64,000 nucleotides of DNA from Lysobacter sp. (lineage in GTDB: Bacteria; Pseudomonadota; Gammaproteobacteria; Xanthomonadales; Xanthomonadaceae): assembly GCA_008015835.1 (NCBI GenBank), contig SSGH01000001.1:113349-177348 (forward strand), in the 5' to 3' direction. Shown here piece after piece: positions 18,728 to 42,887 of the stretch. The number at the start of each line of letters is the position of its first letter. Position 1 is the stretch's first letter. A model generated the notes under the pieces. That model did not search any database and was not told where the DNA came from. It saw only the letters and a program-made list of their open reading frames with translations. Made by a program: the position numbers and the translations under genes.

Positions 18728-20998
18728 ATGACGCTGTTGGACGATCTGCGCGCGCAGTTGGCGCGTTACGACGACGATGCGCTGACCGCGCTCGGCAACC
18801 GCGGTCTGCTGCGCCGCGCGTACAAGGATTTAGAGACGCAGACGGCGGAGATCGACGCCGCCGCGGATGCGGAGGCGGTCGCGGTGCGCGTCTCCGGGCA
18901 TGTCGTGCGTTTCGACGCGCGCGGCCCGGCGCAGGCGCAGTGCGGCTGTCCCGCCGCGGGCGTGTGCCAACACATTCTGGCCGCGGCGATCGCCCTGCAG
19001 CGCAGCGCGGCTTCGGGCACGGAGAGCGTCGCGGACACGTCGACCGCGGATGTCGACGCGACGCGGCGCGATGCGGCCGCCGTTGCGACGTCCGATCCGA
19101 ACCTCGACCCGAACCTCGATCCGAGCCCCAATCCCAGCGTCGATGCCGATGCCGCCGTCGATGCGCACGGCGCTTGGCTCGCGCCGCTGCATGCGGCGCT
19201 GCTCGCGTTCGACGCCGCCGCGTTGCGCAAGCACGCGGGCAAGGCCGGCTATCGCTGGGCGTGGCAATACGTGCAGGATCTCGATCCCGAGCGCGGCGTG
19301 GCCATCGGCGGCGACAAGCATGTGCGCATGGCGTTCGCGCACCCGCGCATCGGGTTTCGCTACATGGGCGGTGGGCTCGACGCGCTGATCGCCGATGCGC
19401 AGCCCGCGCAGATCGAGAAATATCGCGTCGCGGCGGTGCTCGCCTATCGGCGCGCATACGGCGCGACGATCGAAGCCCCGGAACCCACGGGTCGCGCGCG
19501 CGCCGCAGCGCTCGATTTGGGCATGGATCACGCCTTGCCCGAAGGCGGTGAAGCCGTGCGCGAGGAGGCGCGCGCCCGATTGCGCGAACGCACCAAGCGC
19601 CTGCTGTTGGAATGCGTCGAACTCGGGCTGTCGCATCTGTCGCCCGCGATCGAACAACGCTTTTCGACGCTGGCCGTGTGGGCGCAAGGCGCGGAGTACT
19701 ATCGACTCGCGCTGGCGCTGCGACGCTTGGCCGATCACGTCGAATGGTTGAACGCGCGCGCGGGCGGCGCCGACGAGCATCGCCTGTGCGACGAGATCGC
19801 CTTCGTCTACGGTTTGATTGCCGCGCTGGACACCGCGGCGGCGCGCGGCGCCGCGCCCGCGCATTTGCTCGGCCGCGCGCGCAATCGCTACGACGCCGCG
19901 GCGCGCCTGGAACTGCTCGGGCTTGGCGCGCATCCGTGGCGCTCGGCGTCGGGTTACGTCGGGCTGACGATGCTGTTTTGGTCGCCGTCGGAACAGGCGT
20001 TCTATTCCTGCACCGATGCGCGGCCCGAACAGCAGCGCGGCTTCGACCCGATCGCGCGGTATCGCGCGCCGGGGCCGTGGGCCGGTTTGGGCGCGCCGCA
20101 GCAAGCGACCGGTCGCCGCATCGTGCTCGACGGCGCGCAGCTCAGCGCGCAAGGCCGCCTCTCGGGCAGCGACGCGACCGTCGCCACCGTACAAGCGTTG
20201 GCGCCGGACGCGTCGTTCCTCGCGCAATTGCTGGTCTGCGCGCAGTGGTCGGACGCGGCGCAGGCGCGCGCCGAACGCAAGCGCAGTTTGCTGGCCGAAC
20301 CGCAGCCGATGCGCGATTGGATGGTGCTGCGCCCGGCACGCTTCGGCGAACCGCGCTTCGACGCCGCGCGGCAGACGCTGGTGTGGCCACTGTTCGACGA
20401 GGCGGGCGAACGGTTGGATCTCGAACTGCCGTACAGCGCCTACACCGAACACGCGATCGGGCGGATAGAAACTGCGGCGAACGCCGGCGTGCCGCCCGGC
20501 ACCTGCGTGGTGGCGCGCATGCGCGACGACGGCGACGCGGTGGCGGAACCGTTGAGTCTGATCGCGCCCGACGCCGCGACAGCGCGTTCGCCGGAACGTT
20601 CGCCGGTCGACGCGCTGTATTTCGATCCCGCGCCCGCGGCGCAGAGCGGGCTCGCGGGCGCATTGGAAGGCGCGTGGAAGCGCCTGCGTCGGGTCGGCGC
20701 GCGCACGGACGCGCCCGTCGCGCCCGCGACGATGGCGAGCGAGATTCCCGCGCCCTTACGCGAACTGCGGCATGCGCTGCTCGCGCAGGCCGAACGCGGC
20801 ATCGGGCCGACCGTCGGCGCCGCATTGACGCGCACGCTCGAGGCGCGATTGCGCCGTTTGCGCGACGCCGGCTTTCACGGCTTCCCGCCGACGCTCGCGG
20901 CCGACGCGCCGCTGCCCGAACATTTGCTGCGCCTGCATTACCTGCAACTGCAGTACGCGCGGCTTTACGACGGCGGTGCGGAGTCGCTGGAAGGCTGA
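18728..20998 (+). CDS. SWIM zinc finger protein (YehQ-like)
   Basis: A 756-residue protein with an N-terminal SWIM zinc finger, CGCPAAGVCQH (Cys72, Cys74, Cys80, His82; CxC-x5-CxH), a fold used to bind nucleic acid or protein. Just after it is a low-complexity insert of repeated Asp-Pro-Asn units (around residues 118-140). The remaining 600 residues are mostly helical with no recognised domain. GGGAG lies 7 nt upstream of the start, and the gap from the VWA stop is 63 nt. It closes the yeh-like set and converges on the RND gene. The zinc finger may recruit the assembly to a nucleic acid or protein target; this is inference. Confidence 0.85.
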   Translation: MTLLDDLRAQLARYDDDALTALGNRGLLRRAYKDLETQTAEIDAAADAEAVAVRVSGHVVRFDARGPAQAQCGCPAAGVCQHILAAAIALQRSAASGTESVADTSTADVDATRRDAAAVATSDPNLDPNLDPSPNPSVDADAAVDAHGAWLAPLHAALLAFDAAALRKHAGKAGYRWAWQYVQDLDPERGVAIGGDKHVRMAFAHPRIGFRYMGGGLDALIADAQPAQIEKYRVAAVLAYRRAYGATIEAPEPTGRARAAALDLGMDHALPEGGEAVREEARARLRERTKRLLLECVELGLSHLSPAIEQRFSTLAVWAQGAEYYRLALALRRLADHVEWLNARAGGADEHRLCDEIAFVYGLIAALDTAAARGAAPAHLLGRARNRYDAAARLELLGLGAHPWRSASGYVGLTMLFWSPSEQAFYSCTDARPEQQRGFDPIARYRAPGPWAGLGAPQQATGRRIVLDGAQLSAQGRLSGSDATVATVQALAPDASFLAQLLVCAQWSDAAQARAERKRSLLAEPQPMRDWMVLRPARFGEPRFDAARQTLVWPLFDEAGERLDLELPYSAYTEHAIGRIETAANAGVPPGTCVVARMRDDGDAVAEPLSLIAPDAATARSPERSPVDALYFDPAPAAQSGLAGALEGAWKRLRRVGARTDAPVAPATMASEIPAPLRELRHALLAQAERGIGPTVGAALTRTLEARLRRLRDAGFHGFPPTLAADAPLPEHLLRLHYLQLQYARLYDGGAESLEG

Positions 20999-21074
20999 CG
21001 CGCGATCGCGATTCGGCTCGACGGCGAGCGACGCCGAGCGCGTCGAGATCAAGCGGATCCCGACGCGAGTCGGG

Positions 21075-24000
21075 TTAATCGGCCGCGGGCAGACGTTCTT
21101 CGGCATCCTCGTCGTCGGCGCGGCCGCGACGCGAAGCGAATCGCCGTCCGAGCCAACGTTCGAAGTCGTAAACGAAACTGAAGAGCACCGGCACGAAGAT
21201 CAGACTCAGCGCGGTGGACGACAGCAAGCCGCCGATCACCGCGACCGCCATCGGCGCGCGGAACGCCGAGTCGAGCGAGAAACCGAACGCCACCGGCAGC
21301 ATACCGACGATCATCGCCACCGAGGTCATCACGATCGGCCGCGCGCGTACGCGGCACGATTCCACGATCGCGTCGCGCATCGCCATGCCGCCGCGAATGC
21401 GTTCGAGCATGGCGTCGACCAACAGGATCGAGTTCTTATCGGCGATGCCCATCAGCATCATCATGCCGATCAGCGCCGGCATGCTCATTTCCATGCCGGT
21501 CACGAACAGCAACAACAGCGCGCCGCCGACCGACAGCGGCAAGGCCATCATGCGCGCCAGCGGCTGCAGCCAATCCTTGTACAGCAGGACTTGGATCGAG
21601 TAGATCAGCAGCAAGCCGGTGCCCAGGGCTTTGAAAAAGCTGATCATCAACTCGGCCAGAAATTCGGCGTCGCCGGTTTCCAGCACGCGCACGCCTTTCG
21701 GCAGGTTTTTTTTGGCCGCCAGCGTGTCGATCCGCTTCAAGGCTTCGCCGAGCGCGATGCCGTCGAGGTTGGCTTCCAGGTCGATACGGCGCTGCCGGTC
21801 GTAACGCTGGATTTCCACCGGGCCGGTGGAGAAGCGCAGCCGCGCGACCGTCGACAGCGGCACGCTGCCGCCGTCGGCGGTGCGCAGTTTCATGTTCTCC
21901 AGCGCGCCGAGATCGCGTCCGAAATCGCGCGGCAACCGCACTCGCACCGGAATTTCGCGGTCTTGGTACAGGAATTTCGACAGCCGCGGCGTGTCGTCGC
22001 CGATCGTCGAGACGCCGATCGCCTCGCCGACCTGCTGCGCGGTGATGCCGAGCTGCGCGGCCTTCACCGGATCCATTTCGATCTTGATCTCCGGTTGCTT
22101 CTGGCCGACGCTCGTGTCGATGTTGGTGAGCCCTTGCAGGGTATGCATCTCGCGCTTCAGCGCTTCGGCGGCGCGGTCGAGCGCGTCGGCGTCGTCGCTG
22201 ATCAAAGCGATCGACACATCCTTGATACCCGTGAAATTCTCGAAGTTCGCGCGGATATCCGGCAAACCGGCGATCTGCGGATACATCTGATTGCGGAATT
22301 CGCGCTCGCTGATCGCCCGCTGATTCGGCGGGATGAGCTTGACGTAGATGCGCGCCCTGTGCACTTCGCCGTTGCTTTCGCCGACGGTGCTCAACACGTA
22401 TTCGACTTCCGGCCGTTTGCGCAGAATGGCCGAAATCTTCTGCGCGGCGGCGTCGGTCTGTTCGATCGTGCTGCCGCGCGGCACTTCGACGGTCACGCTG
22501 GCCAGCGAGTAATCGTCGTACGGCAGGAACCCGGCGGGCAGCAGCGGCGCGAGACCGAAGGAGCCGAGCACGCAGATCGCGGCGATGCCGAGGGTTTTAT
22601 AGCGGTGCGCCAGCGTCCATTCGACGAGGTGCAGATAACGCGCGACGGTCGGGTCGGTCGCCTCGTGGTCGTGTTTGGTCGGGCGCAGCAATCGCGAGGC
22701 CAGCATCGGCGTGATGGTGCGCGCCACCACCAGCGAGAAGAACGCCGCGATCGCCACGGTGAGTCCGAACTGGCGGAAGAACAAGCCGGGCAAACCGGCC
22801 ATGAAGCTGACCGGCACGAACACCGCGCAGATCACCAGCGTGGTGGCGATCACCGAAATGCCGATTTCGTCGGCGGCGTCGATCGCCGCGCGCATCGGCG
22901 ATTTGCCTTGGCGCATATGCCGGTGGATGTTCTCGATCTCGACGATCGCATCGTCGACCAGCACGCCGGTGACCAGCGTGATCGCCAGCAGACTGACGAT
23001 ATTCAGCGTGAAGCCGAGCCATTGCATGGCCAGAAAGGTCGGCACGATCGACAGCGGAATGGCGAGCGCGGAGATGATCGTCGCGCGAAAATCGCGCAGA
23101 AACAGGAAGATCACCAGCACCGTCAGCACCGCGCCTTCGACGAAGGTCCACATCGTCGACTTGTAGCCGGTTTTCACGAAGCCCACTTCGGAGAAGCCCA
23201 GCTTGAAGGCGACGCCGTGCTGCTTGGCCAGCTCGTCCAGGCGTTCGTTGACCGCATCGGCGACCGCGACTTCGCTGGCGCTGTCTTCCTTGAATACGAG
23301 GAACATCACCGCGGGCCGGCCGTCGACGCGGCTGATGGTGCGCGTTTCGGACGCGCCGAGCGAGACGGTGCCCAGATCCGACAATTTCGCTTCGCGGCCG
23401 TCGCCCAAGGCGATGCGCATGCCCGCCAACGCATCGAGGTTGTCAGCGCGGCCGGTGGTGCGCAGCGCGTATTCGGTATCGCCCAAGGTCAGTCGGCCGC
23501 CCGGCAAATCGATATTCGCGGCGGCGAGCTGACGGCTGACGTCCGCGGCGGACAAACCGAGCGCGGTGACTTTTTGCGGGTCGAGAACGATCGAAATCTC
23601 TTGTTCGCCGCCGCCCCTGCGCTGCACGCGCGAGACGCCGGGCACCGTCATCAGCGAACGCGCGATGGTGCGATCGATGAACCAGCCCAGTTCCGTCGGC
23701 GGCATTTCGGGCGCTTCGGCGACGTAGATGCCGACCGGCCGGCTGATGTTGGCGGAGCGGGTGATGATCGGCTCGCGCACGGTCGTCGGCAAATCCTGAC
23801 GGATCGCGGCGACAGCGTTGCGCACGTCGTTGATGGCGCGGTCCAGGCCGATGTTCAGATTGAACTCGACCTTGGTCAGCGATTGGCCTTCGGTGATCGT
23901 CGAGGTCACGCGCTTCACGCCCTGCAGCGTCGCCACCGCGTCCTCGATGCGCTGCGTGGTCTGCATTTCCAACTCGCTCGGCGTAGCGCCGGGCTGGATC

Positions 24001-24152
24001 ACCAACACATCGACGTCGGTGGTGATGACCGGCGGCGCCGCCGTGATCGGCAACTGCAGGAACGCCACGATCCCCGCGAGCACGAGCATCACGAACAGCA
24101 GGATCGGCGGAACCGGGTTGCGGATCGACCACGTGGAGAAACTGAATGCCAT
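21075..24152 (-). CDS. RND multidrug/metabolite efflux permease (HAE1-type)
   Basis: A 1,025-residue inner-membrane pump subunit of the resistance-nodulation-division family, full length for an AcrB/MexB-like protein. The N-terminus (FSTWSIRNPVPPILLFVMLVLAG) is the first helix. The proton-relay residues of the fourth helix are present in GVLVDDAIVEIEN (Asp400/Asp401), and Lys906 in GIADKNSILLVDAM matches AcrB Lys940. It lies 102 nt downstream of the membrane-fusion-protein sequence and is the last gene of the biosynthetic operon. No outer-membrane TolC-type gene is present in the window, so an outer channel must come from elsewhere. Export of the cluster's own product is the likely role. Confidence 0.92.
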   Translation of the reverse strand: MAFSFSTWSIRNPVPPILLFVMLVLAGIVAFLQLPITAAPPVITTDVDVLVIQPGATPSELEMQTTQRIEDAVATLQGVKRVTSTITEGQSLTKVEFNLNIGLDRAINDVRNAVAAIRQDLPTTVREPIITRSANISRPVGIYVAEAPEMPPTELGWFIDRTIARSLMTVPGVSRVQRRGGGEQEISIVLDPQKVTALGLSAADVSRQLAAANIDLPGGRLTLGDTEYALRTTGRADNLDALAGMRIALGDGREAKLSDLGTVSLGASETRTISRVDGRPAVMFLVFKEDSASEVAVADAVNERLDELAKQHGVAFKLGFSEVGFVKTGYKSTMWTFVEGAVLTVLVIFLFLRDFRATIISALAIPLSIVPTFLAMQWLGFTLNIVSLLAITLVTGVLVDDAIVEIENIHRHMRQGKSPMRAAIDAADEIGISVIATTLVICAVFVPVSFMAGLPGLFFRQFGLTVAIAAFFSLVVARTITPMLASRLLRPTKHDHEATDPTVARYLHLVEWTLAHRYKTLGIAAICVLGSFGLAPLLPAGFLPYDDYSLASVTVEVPRGSTIEQTDAAAQKISAILRKRPEVEYVLSTVGESNGEVHRARIYVKLIPPNQRAISEREFRNQMYPQIAGLPDIRANFENFTGIKDVSIALISDDADALDRAAEALKREMHTLQGLTNIDTSVGQKQPEIKIEMDPVKAAQLGITAQQVGEAIGVSTIGDDTPRLSKFLYQDREIPVRVRLPRDFGRDLGALENMKLRTADGGSVPLSTVARLRFSTGPVEIQRYDRQRRIDLEANLDGIALGEALKRIDTLAAKKNLPKGVRVLETGDAEFLAELMISFFKALGTGLLLIYSIQVLLYKDWLQPLARMMALPLSVGGALLLLFVTGMEMSMPALIGMMMLMGIADKNSILLVDAMLERIRGGMAMRDAIVESCRVRARPIVMTSVAMIVGMLPVAFGFSLDSAFRAPMAVAVIGGLLSSTALSLIFVPVLFSFVYDFERWLGRRFASRRGRADDEDAEERLPAAD

Positions 24153-24254
24153 GGGAAATTCCCTGTCTGAAGAGCGTCGCGAAGATCGGTTCGGATACGC
24201 GCCGAACGCCGGGCCTTCGAGCGTCCTGAGGTGATGTGAACGTCGCGCCCGGCG

Positions 24255-39239
<14,985 letters not shown>

Positions 39240-39249
39240 TCCCTTGCCC

Positions 39250-41250
39250 TTATGCGGAGTGCGCCAGCGCCGCGGCGACATCGCGGCGCGCGGGCGGGCG
39301 CAGCCACGCGAGCGCCGCCGCGAAGGTCTCGGCGTTGCGACCGAATTGATTCATCGTCGCCACATGGCGCAGACGCGTGCCGAACCCGTATTTCACGAAG
39401 CCCGAGAGCGTGCCGGTCGGGCTCAAATCGACGAAGCGGCAGTCGCCTTCGCCCGCGACCACGCCCGCCACCGCGTCGCGGAATTTCACCGGGTCGCAGG
39501 TCACGCGCCAAAAATGCGCGGCGTCCGGCCGCGACAAGCGCCCGACCGCGGCCGACGAGTATTGCGGGATGGACGGCGCGCCGATGGCGAGGTTCTCGAA
39601 CATCGCCAGAAACGGCGCCTGCAGCGGCGTCATCAACGCGGAATGGAACGGATACAGCACCGGCAAACGCGCCGAGACGATCGATTCGGCGGCGAGCCGG
39701 CGCGTCAGCGCGTCCAACGCCGCGGCGGTGCCGCTGACCACGAAATTCCCGTCGAAGTTGACGCTGCCCAAGGCGACGTCGCGATACAGATCCGGTCGAT
39801 CGGCGAATTGCGACAGCGGCGCGAGCACGCTGAGCATGCCGCCGGTAGCCGCCTGGGTCCGCATCAACTCGCCCAACCGGATCATCAGCCGCAGCGCGTC
39901 CTCATGCGCCAAAGCGCCCGCGACGACGGCGGCGACATATTCGCCCAAGCTGTAGCCGAGTACCGCATCGGCGCGCACGCCGGCCGCTCGCATCGCCGCG
40001 TTCAAGCTGTAGCCGATGCTGTACAGCGCCGGCGTGGAGAGCGCGATATCGGTCATCTCGCGCCATTTGTTCGCCTCGTCGTACAGCTCGGCGAGCAGGC
40101 CGCGACCGGTCGCCTCGCGGTAGACGCGATCGCAGTCGTCCATCGCGGCGCGGAAGGCCGCGTCGGTCGCGTACAGCTCGCGGCCCATGCCGTAGTACTG
40201 CGACCCTTGTCCGGAGAACATGAACACCGTGCACGGCGCGTCCTGCGCGCGCGGGCCCGGGATCGACGGCGCGGCGGCTGCGGACGCTTTCGACCCCGCC
40301 TCCGCCTGCGCATCGGGCGCGGCATCGAGCGCCGCGCTGGGCTTGGCCTCGCGCCCGGGATCGGATGCGTTCTCGAATTCCGCATCGGCGGCGACGATCG
40401 GCATCGGCTGCTGACGGATTTTCACGAACAAGCCCGACAACACGGTGCCCGGCCCGATTTCCTCCAACGTCGTCTCGCCCTGCGCCAACAGCCACGACAT
40501 CGATTCGTACCATTTCACCGGCTGGCTGATCTGCTCGATCAACTGCGGCAGATAACCGTCGCGCGCGTGCGGGCGCGCGGTGCGATTCGAGATCACGTCG
40601 GCCTGCAGCGGGCGGAAGGTTTTGGTCGCGGCGAATTCGGCGAACCGCGCTTGCACATCGCGCATCCAGCGCGAATGGAACGCGGCGCTGACGTTGAGCC
40701 ACGCGAAGCGCGCGCCGGCGCCGACGAAAACGGCCTCGCAGCGTTCGATGTCTTCGTACAAACCGGAAATCACGATCTGGCTCGGCGAATTGATGTTGGC
40801 GATATCGATCCGCGTCAGCCCGGCATCGTCGAGCAAGGCGCGCACCCGCGCTTGATCGGGACCGATCACCGCCGCCATCGCGCCGTGCGGCGCTTTCGAC
40901 ATCAGCGCGCCGCGTTCGGCGACCAGGGCCACGCCGGTTTCGAAATCGAAGGCGCCGGCGGCGAACAAGGCGTTGAACTCGCCGAGACTGTGCCCGGCGT
41001 ACAGATCGGGCAAGGCGGCGCCGTCGTCGCGCTTGGCGAGAAACGACAGCGCCGACACCGCGAACAGCGCCGGCTGGGTGTATTCGGTGCGGCCAAGCAT
41101 GCCGTCGGGGTCGTCCAGGCACAGCGCGCGCAGCGAACGGCCGAGCACCGCGTCGGCCTGCGCCGTTTCGCGCGGATAACGCTCGAACAGCCCTTCACCC
41201 ATGCCCTTGCGCTGCGAACCTTGGCCGGGAAACACCCAAACGGATGGCAT
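39250..41250 (-). CDS. Tandem acyltransferase (trans-AT, AT-AT didomain)
   Basis: A 666-residue protein with two complete acyltransferase domains. AT1 (about 1-290) has VFPGQGSQ and the nucleophile motif GHSLGEFNALFAAGAFDF (Ser88), typical of free-standing malonyl-CoA:ACP transferases. AT2 (about 335-650) has MFSGQGSQ, GYSLGE (Ser434) and PFHSALM, closer to acyl hydrolase or second-AT types found in trans-AT clusters. An alanine/proline-rich linker joins them. It should load malonyl units on the PKS ACPs, which have no AT of their own, and AT2 may clear stalled chains. It lies between the ACP and NRPS genes, 10-21 nt from each neighbour. GAGGA precedes the start. Confidence 0.9.
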   Translation of the reverse strand: MPSVWVFPGQGSQRKGMGEGLFERYPRETAQADAVLGRSLRALCLDDPDGMLGRTEYTQPALFAVSALSFLAKRDDGAALPDLYAGHSLGEFNALFAAGAFDFETGVALVAERGALMSKAPHGAMAAVIGPDQARVRALLDDAGLTRIDIANINSPSQIVISGLYEDIERCEAVFVGAGARFAWLNVSAAFHSRWMRDVQARFAEFAATKTFRPLQADVISNRTARPHARDGYLPQLIEQISQPVKWYESMSWLLAQGETTLEEIGPGTVLSGLFVKIRQQPMPIVAADAEFENASDPGREAKPSAALDAAPDAQAEAGSKASAAAAPSIPGPRAQDAPCTVFMFSGQGSQYYGMGRELYATDAAFRAAMDDCDRVYREATGRGLLAELYDEANKWREMTDIALSTPALYSIGYSLNAAMRAAGVRADAVLGYSLGEYVAAVVAGALAHEDALRLMIRLGELMRTQAATGGMLSVLAPLSQFADRPDLYRDVALGSVNFDGNFVVSGTAAALDALTRRLAAESIVSARLPVLYPFHSALMTPLQAPFLAMFENLAIGAPSIPQYSSAAVGRLSRPDAAHFWRVTCDPVKFRDAVAGVVAGEGDCRFVDLSPTGTLSGFVKYGFGTRLRHVATMNQFGRNAETFAAALAWLRPPARRDVAAALAHSA

Positions 41251-41271
41251 CGTCTCGTTCCTCGTGTCCGA

Positions 41272-41541
41272 TCAGGCCGGCAACGCGCGATCGCCGAGGA
41301 TCCCGCTCAGCACGGTCACCACGTCCTGCAGCGTGTAGCGATCGCGCTTATCGCCTTCCTCCACTTTGATGCCGAGGCGCTCTTCCAGCTCGTACCAGAC
41401 CTCGAACATCTCGCGCGAATCGATCCCCAGATCGCCGCCCAGGAAGAAATCCGGCTCCACCGTATCGGGCGTGAAGCCGGTGCGCTTGACCTCGTTGATC
41501 GCGGCCAGCACCGTCTCGAACACATTCACTTTTTCGGTCAT
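41272..41541 (-). CDS. Discrete acyl carrier protein
   Basis: An 89-residue acidic acyl carrier protein. Ser42 in GIDSREMF is the phosphopantetheine attachment site, and the helices fit the ACP fold. I set the start at 41541 because of a good Shine-Dalgarno sequence (AAGGGAGA) and normal ACP length; the frame is open to 41580. It sits 25 nt after the oxoamine synthase gene, as the ACP does beside serine palmitoyltransferase in bacterial sphingolipid loci. Two roles are possible: carrier for the acyl substrate of the oxoamine synthase, and the missing ACP for the last KS of the PKS, which has none. Confidence 0.88.
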   Translation of the reverse strand: MTEKVNVFETVLAAINEVKRTGFTPDTVEPDFFLGGDLGIDSREMFEVWYELEERLGIKVEEGDKRDRYTLQDVVTVLSGILGDRALPA

Positions 41542-41566
41542 CGTCGATGTCTCCCTTCGTTTCGAT

Positions 41567-42844
41567 TCAACCCGCCGCATCGGCGGCGGCGGGCGCGCGG
41601 CCCAAAATCCCCATTTCGCGCGCGGTCGAGGCGATCATGTCCACCGCGGTGTCGATCTCCTCGCGCGTATGCGTGGACATCACCGACAGGCGCAGGCGCT
41701 CCAAGCCGGGCGGCACCATCGGGTATTCCATGATGTTGGCGAACAGCCCGCGCCGATACAGCTCTTTGTTGAGCTTGCGCACGGCGCCGTCCTCGCCGAA
41801 GAACACCGGAACGATTCCGGAGTCGCCGCGGATGATGCGCATGCCTTCGGCTTCGAGGCGGTCCTGCATGTAACGCACATTCTCGTGCAGGCGGGCCACG
41901 CGTTCGGGTTCGCGCTCCAACAGATCGAGCGCGGCGGAGATCGCGGCGATGGTCGGCTGCGCCAGGCCCGACGTGAACACGTACGGGTAGGCGAAATTGC
42001 GCAGCATGAAGATGTGCTCCTTGCTGCCGGAAATGAACGCGCCCTGCGCGCCGAGCGCCTTGCTGCACGTGGACATGCGCAAGTCGGCTTGACCGAGCAA
42101 ATTCAGATGCTCCAACGTGCCGCGCCCGGTCTTGCCGACCGTGCCGATGCCGTGGGCGTCGTCGAGGATGGTGATGACGTCGTGGCGCTTGCAGATTTCG
42201 ATGTAGCGCGCCAGGTCGATGATCTGACCGTCGATCGAACGCACGCCTTCCACGGTCGAGAAGATCTGCGTGCCCGGTTTGGCGCGCGCCTTGATGCGCT
42301 CGAAGATCGACTCCAAGCCGTCCAGCGCTTCGGGGTCGAAGGTGTAGAACGGCACGCCGGCCATTTTCACCGCGTTGATCACGCTGGCGTGGCTGTTCTT
42401 GTCGTAGACGATGACGTCGTTGCGGTTCATCAGACCGGTGACCCAACACAGATTGGCCATGTAACCGCCCGGCAACAGCACCGCATCCTCGTGCTCGGCG
42501 AGCTTCGCCAAACGCAGTTCGAGATCGCGGTGCTGTTTGGTGTAACCGGAGAACGCCGGCGAGCCGCCGGTGCCGATCCCGTATTGCTCGACCGCTTCGA
42601 TCACTTTGCGCTTGACGTACGGGTCGTTCGACATGCCCAAGTAGCTGTTCGAGCCGAACACCAGCACTTCGCGGAATTCGTCGGTGGTGAGGTCTTTGTA
42701 TTTCATGCGTCGGTCGACCGGACCGAAGCCTTGGCGACCGACCATGTAGCCGGCTTCCACTTCCTTCAGATACATCGAGTATTGGAACGCGAGCCGTTCT
42801 TTGAACGGTTTGCGCTCGAGTTCGATCATTGCCCTGGAATCCAT
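41567..42844 (-). CDS. Alpha-oxoamine synthase (serine palmitoyltransferase-like)
   Basis: A 425-residue PLP enzyme of the oxoamine synthase family, which joins an acyl thioester to an amino acid with loss of CO2 to give an amino ketone. The PLP lysine is Lys262 in TCSKALGAQG; His152 in NSHASV and Asp228/His231 in DDAHGIG are the usual cofactor contacts. The N-terminus (FGSNSYLGMSNDPYV, GTGGSPAFSGYTKQH) matches serine palmitoyltransferase and KBL/AONS members. Placement next to a free ACP and an SDR reductase favours a long-chain-base role over biotin synthesis. Amino acid choice (Ser, Ala, Gly) cannot be read. The start at 42844 lacks a clear ribosome site; an ATG at 42829 is possible. Confidence 0.9.
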   Translation of the reverse strand: MDSRAMIELERKPFKERLAFQYSMYLKEVEAGYMVGRQGFGPVDRRMKYKDLTTDEFREVLVFGSNSYLGMSNDPYVKRKVIEAVEQYGIGTGGSPAFSGYTKQHRDLELRLAKLAEHEDAVLLPGGYMANLCWVTGLMNRNDVIVYDKNSHASVINAVKMAGVPFYTFDPEALDGLESIFERIKARAKPGTQIFSTVEGVRSIDGQIIDLARYIEICKRHDVITILDDAHGIGTVGKTGRGTLEHLNLLGQADLRMSTCSKALGAQGAFISGSKEHIFMLRNFAYPYVFTSGLAQPTIAAISAALDLLEREPERVARLHENVRYMQDRLEAEGMRIIRGDSGIVPVFFGEDGAVRKLNKELYRRGLFANIMEYPMVPPGLERLRLSVMSTHTREEIDTAVDMIASTAREMGILGRAPAAADAAG

Positions 42845-42887
42845 ATGCGTGCTCTTGGGTGTCGTCGTAACGGTGGAGGGAGAGGCG

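Noticed and set aside
21014..21039. Hairpin between the SWIM and RND genes as a terminator
   Set aside because: The stem is only about 5 bp in GC-rich sequence with no T-run, so it is not distinguishable from chance.
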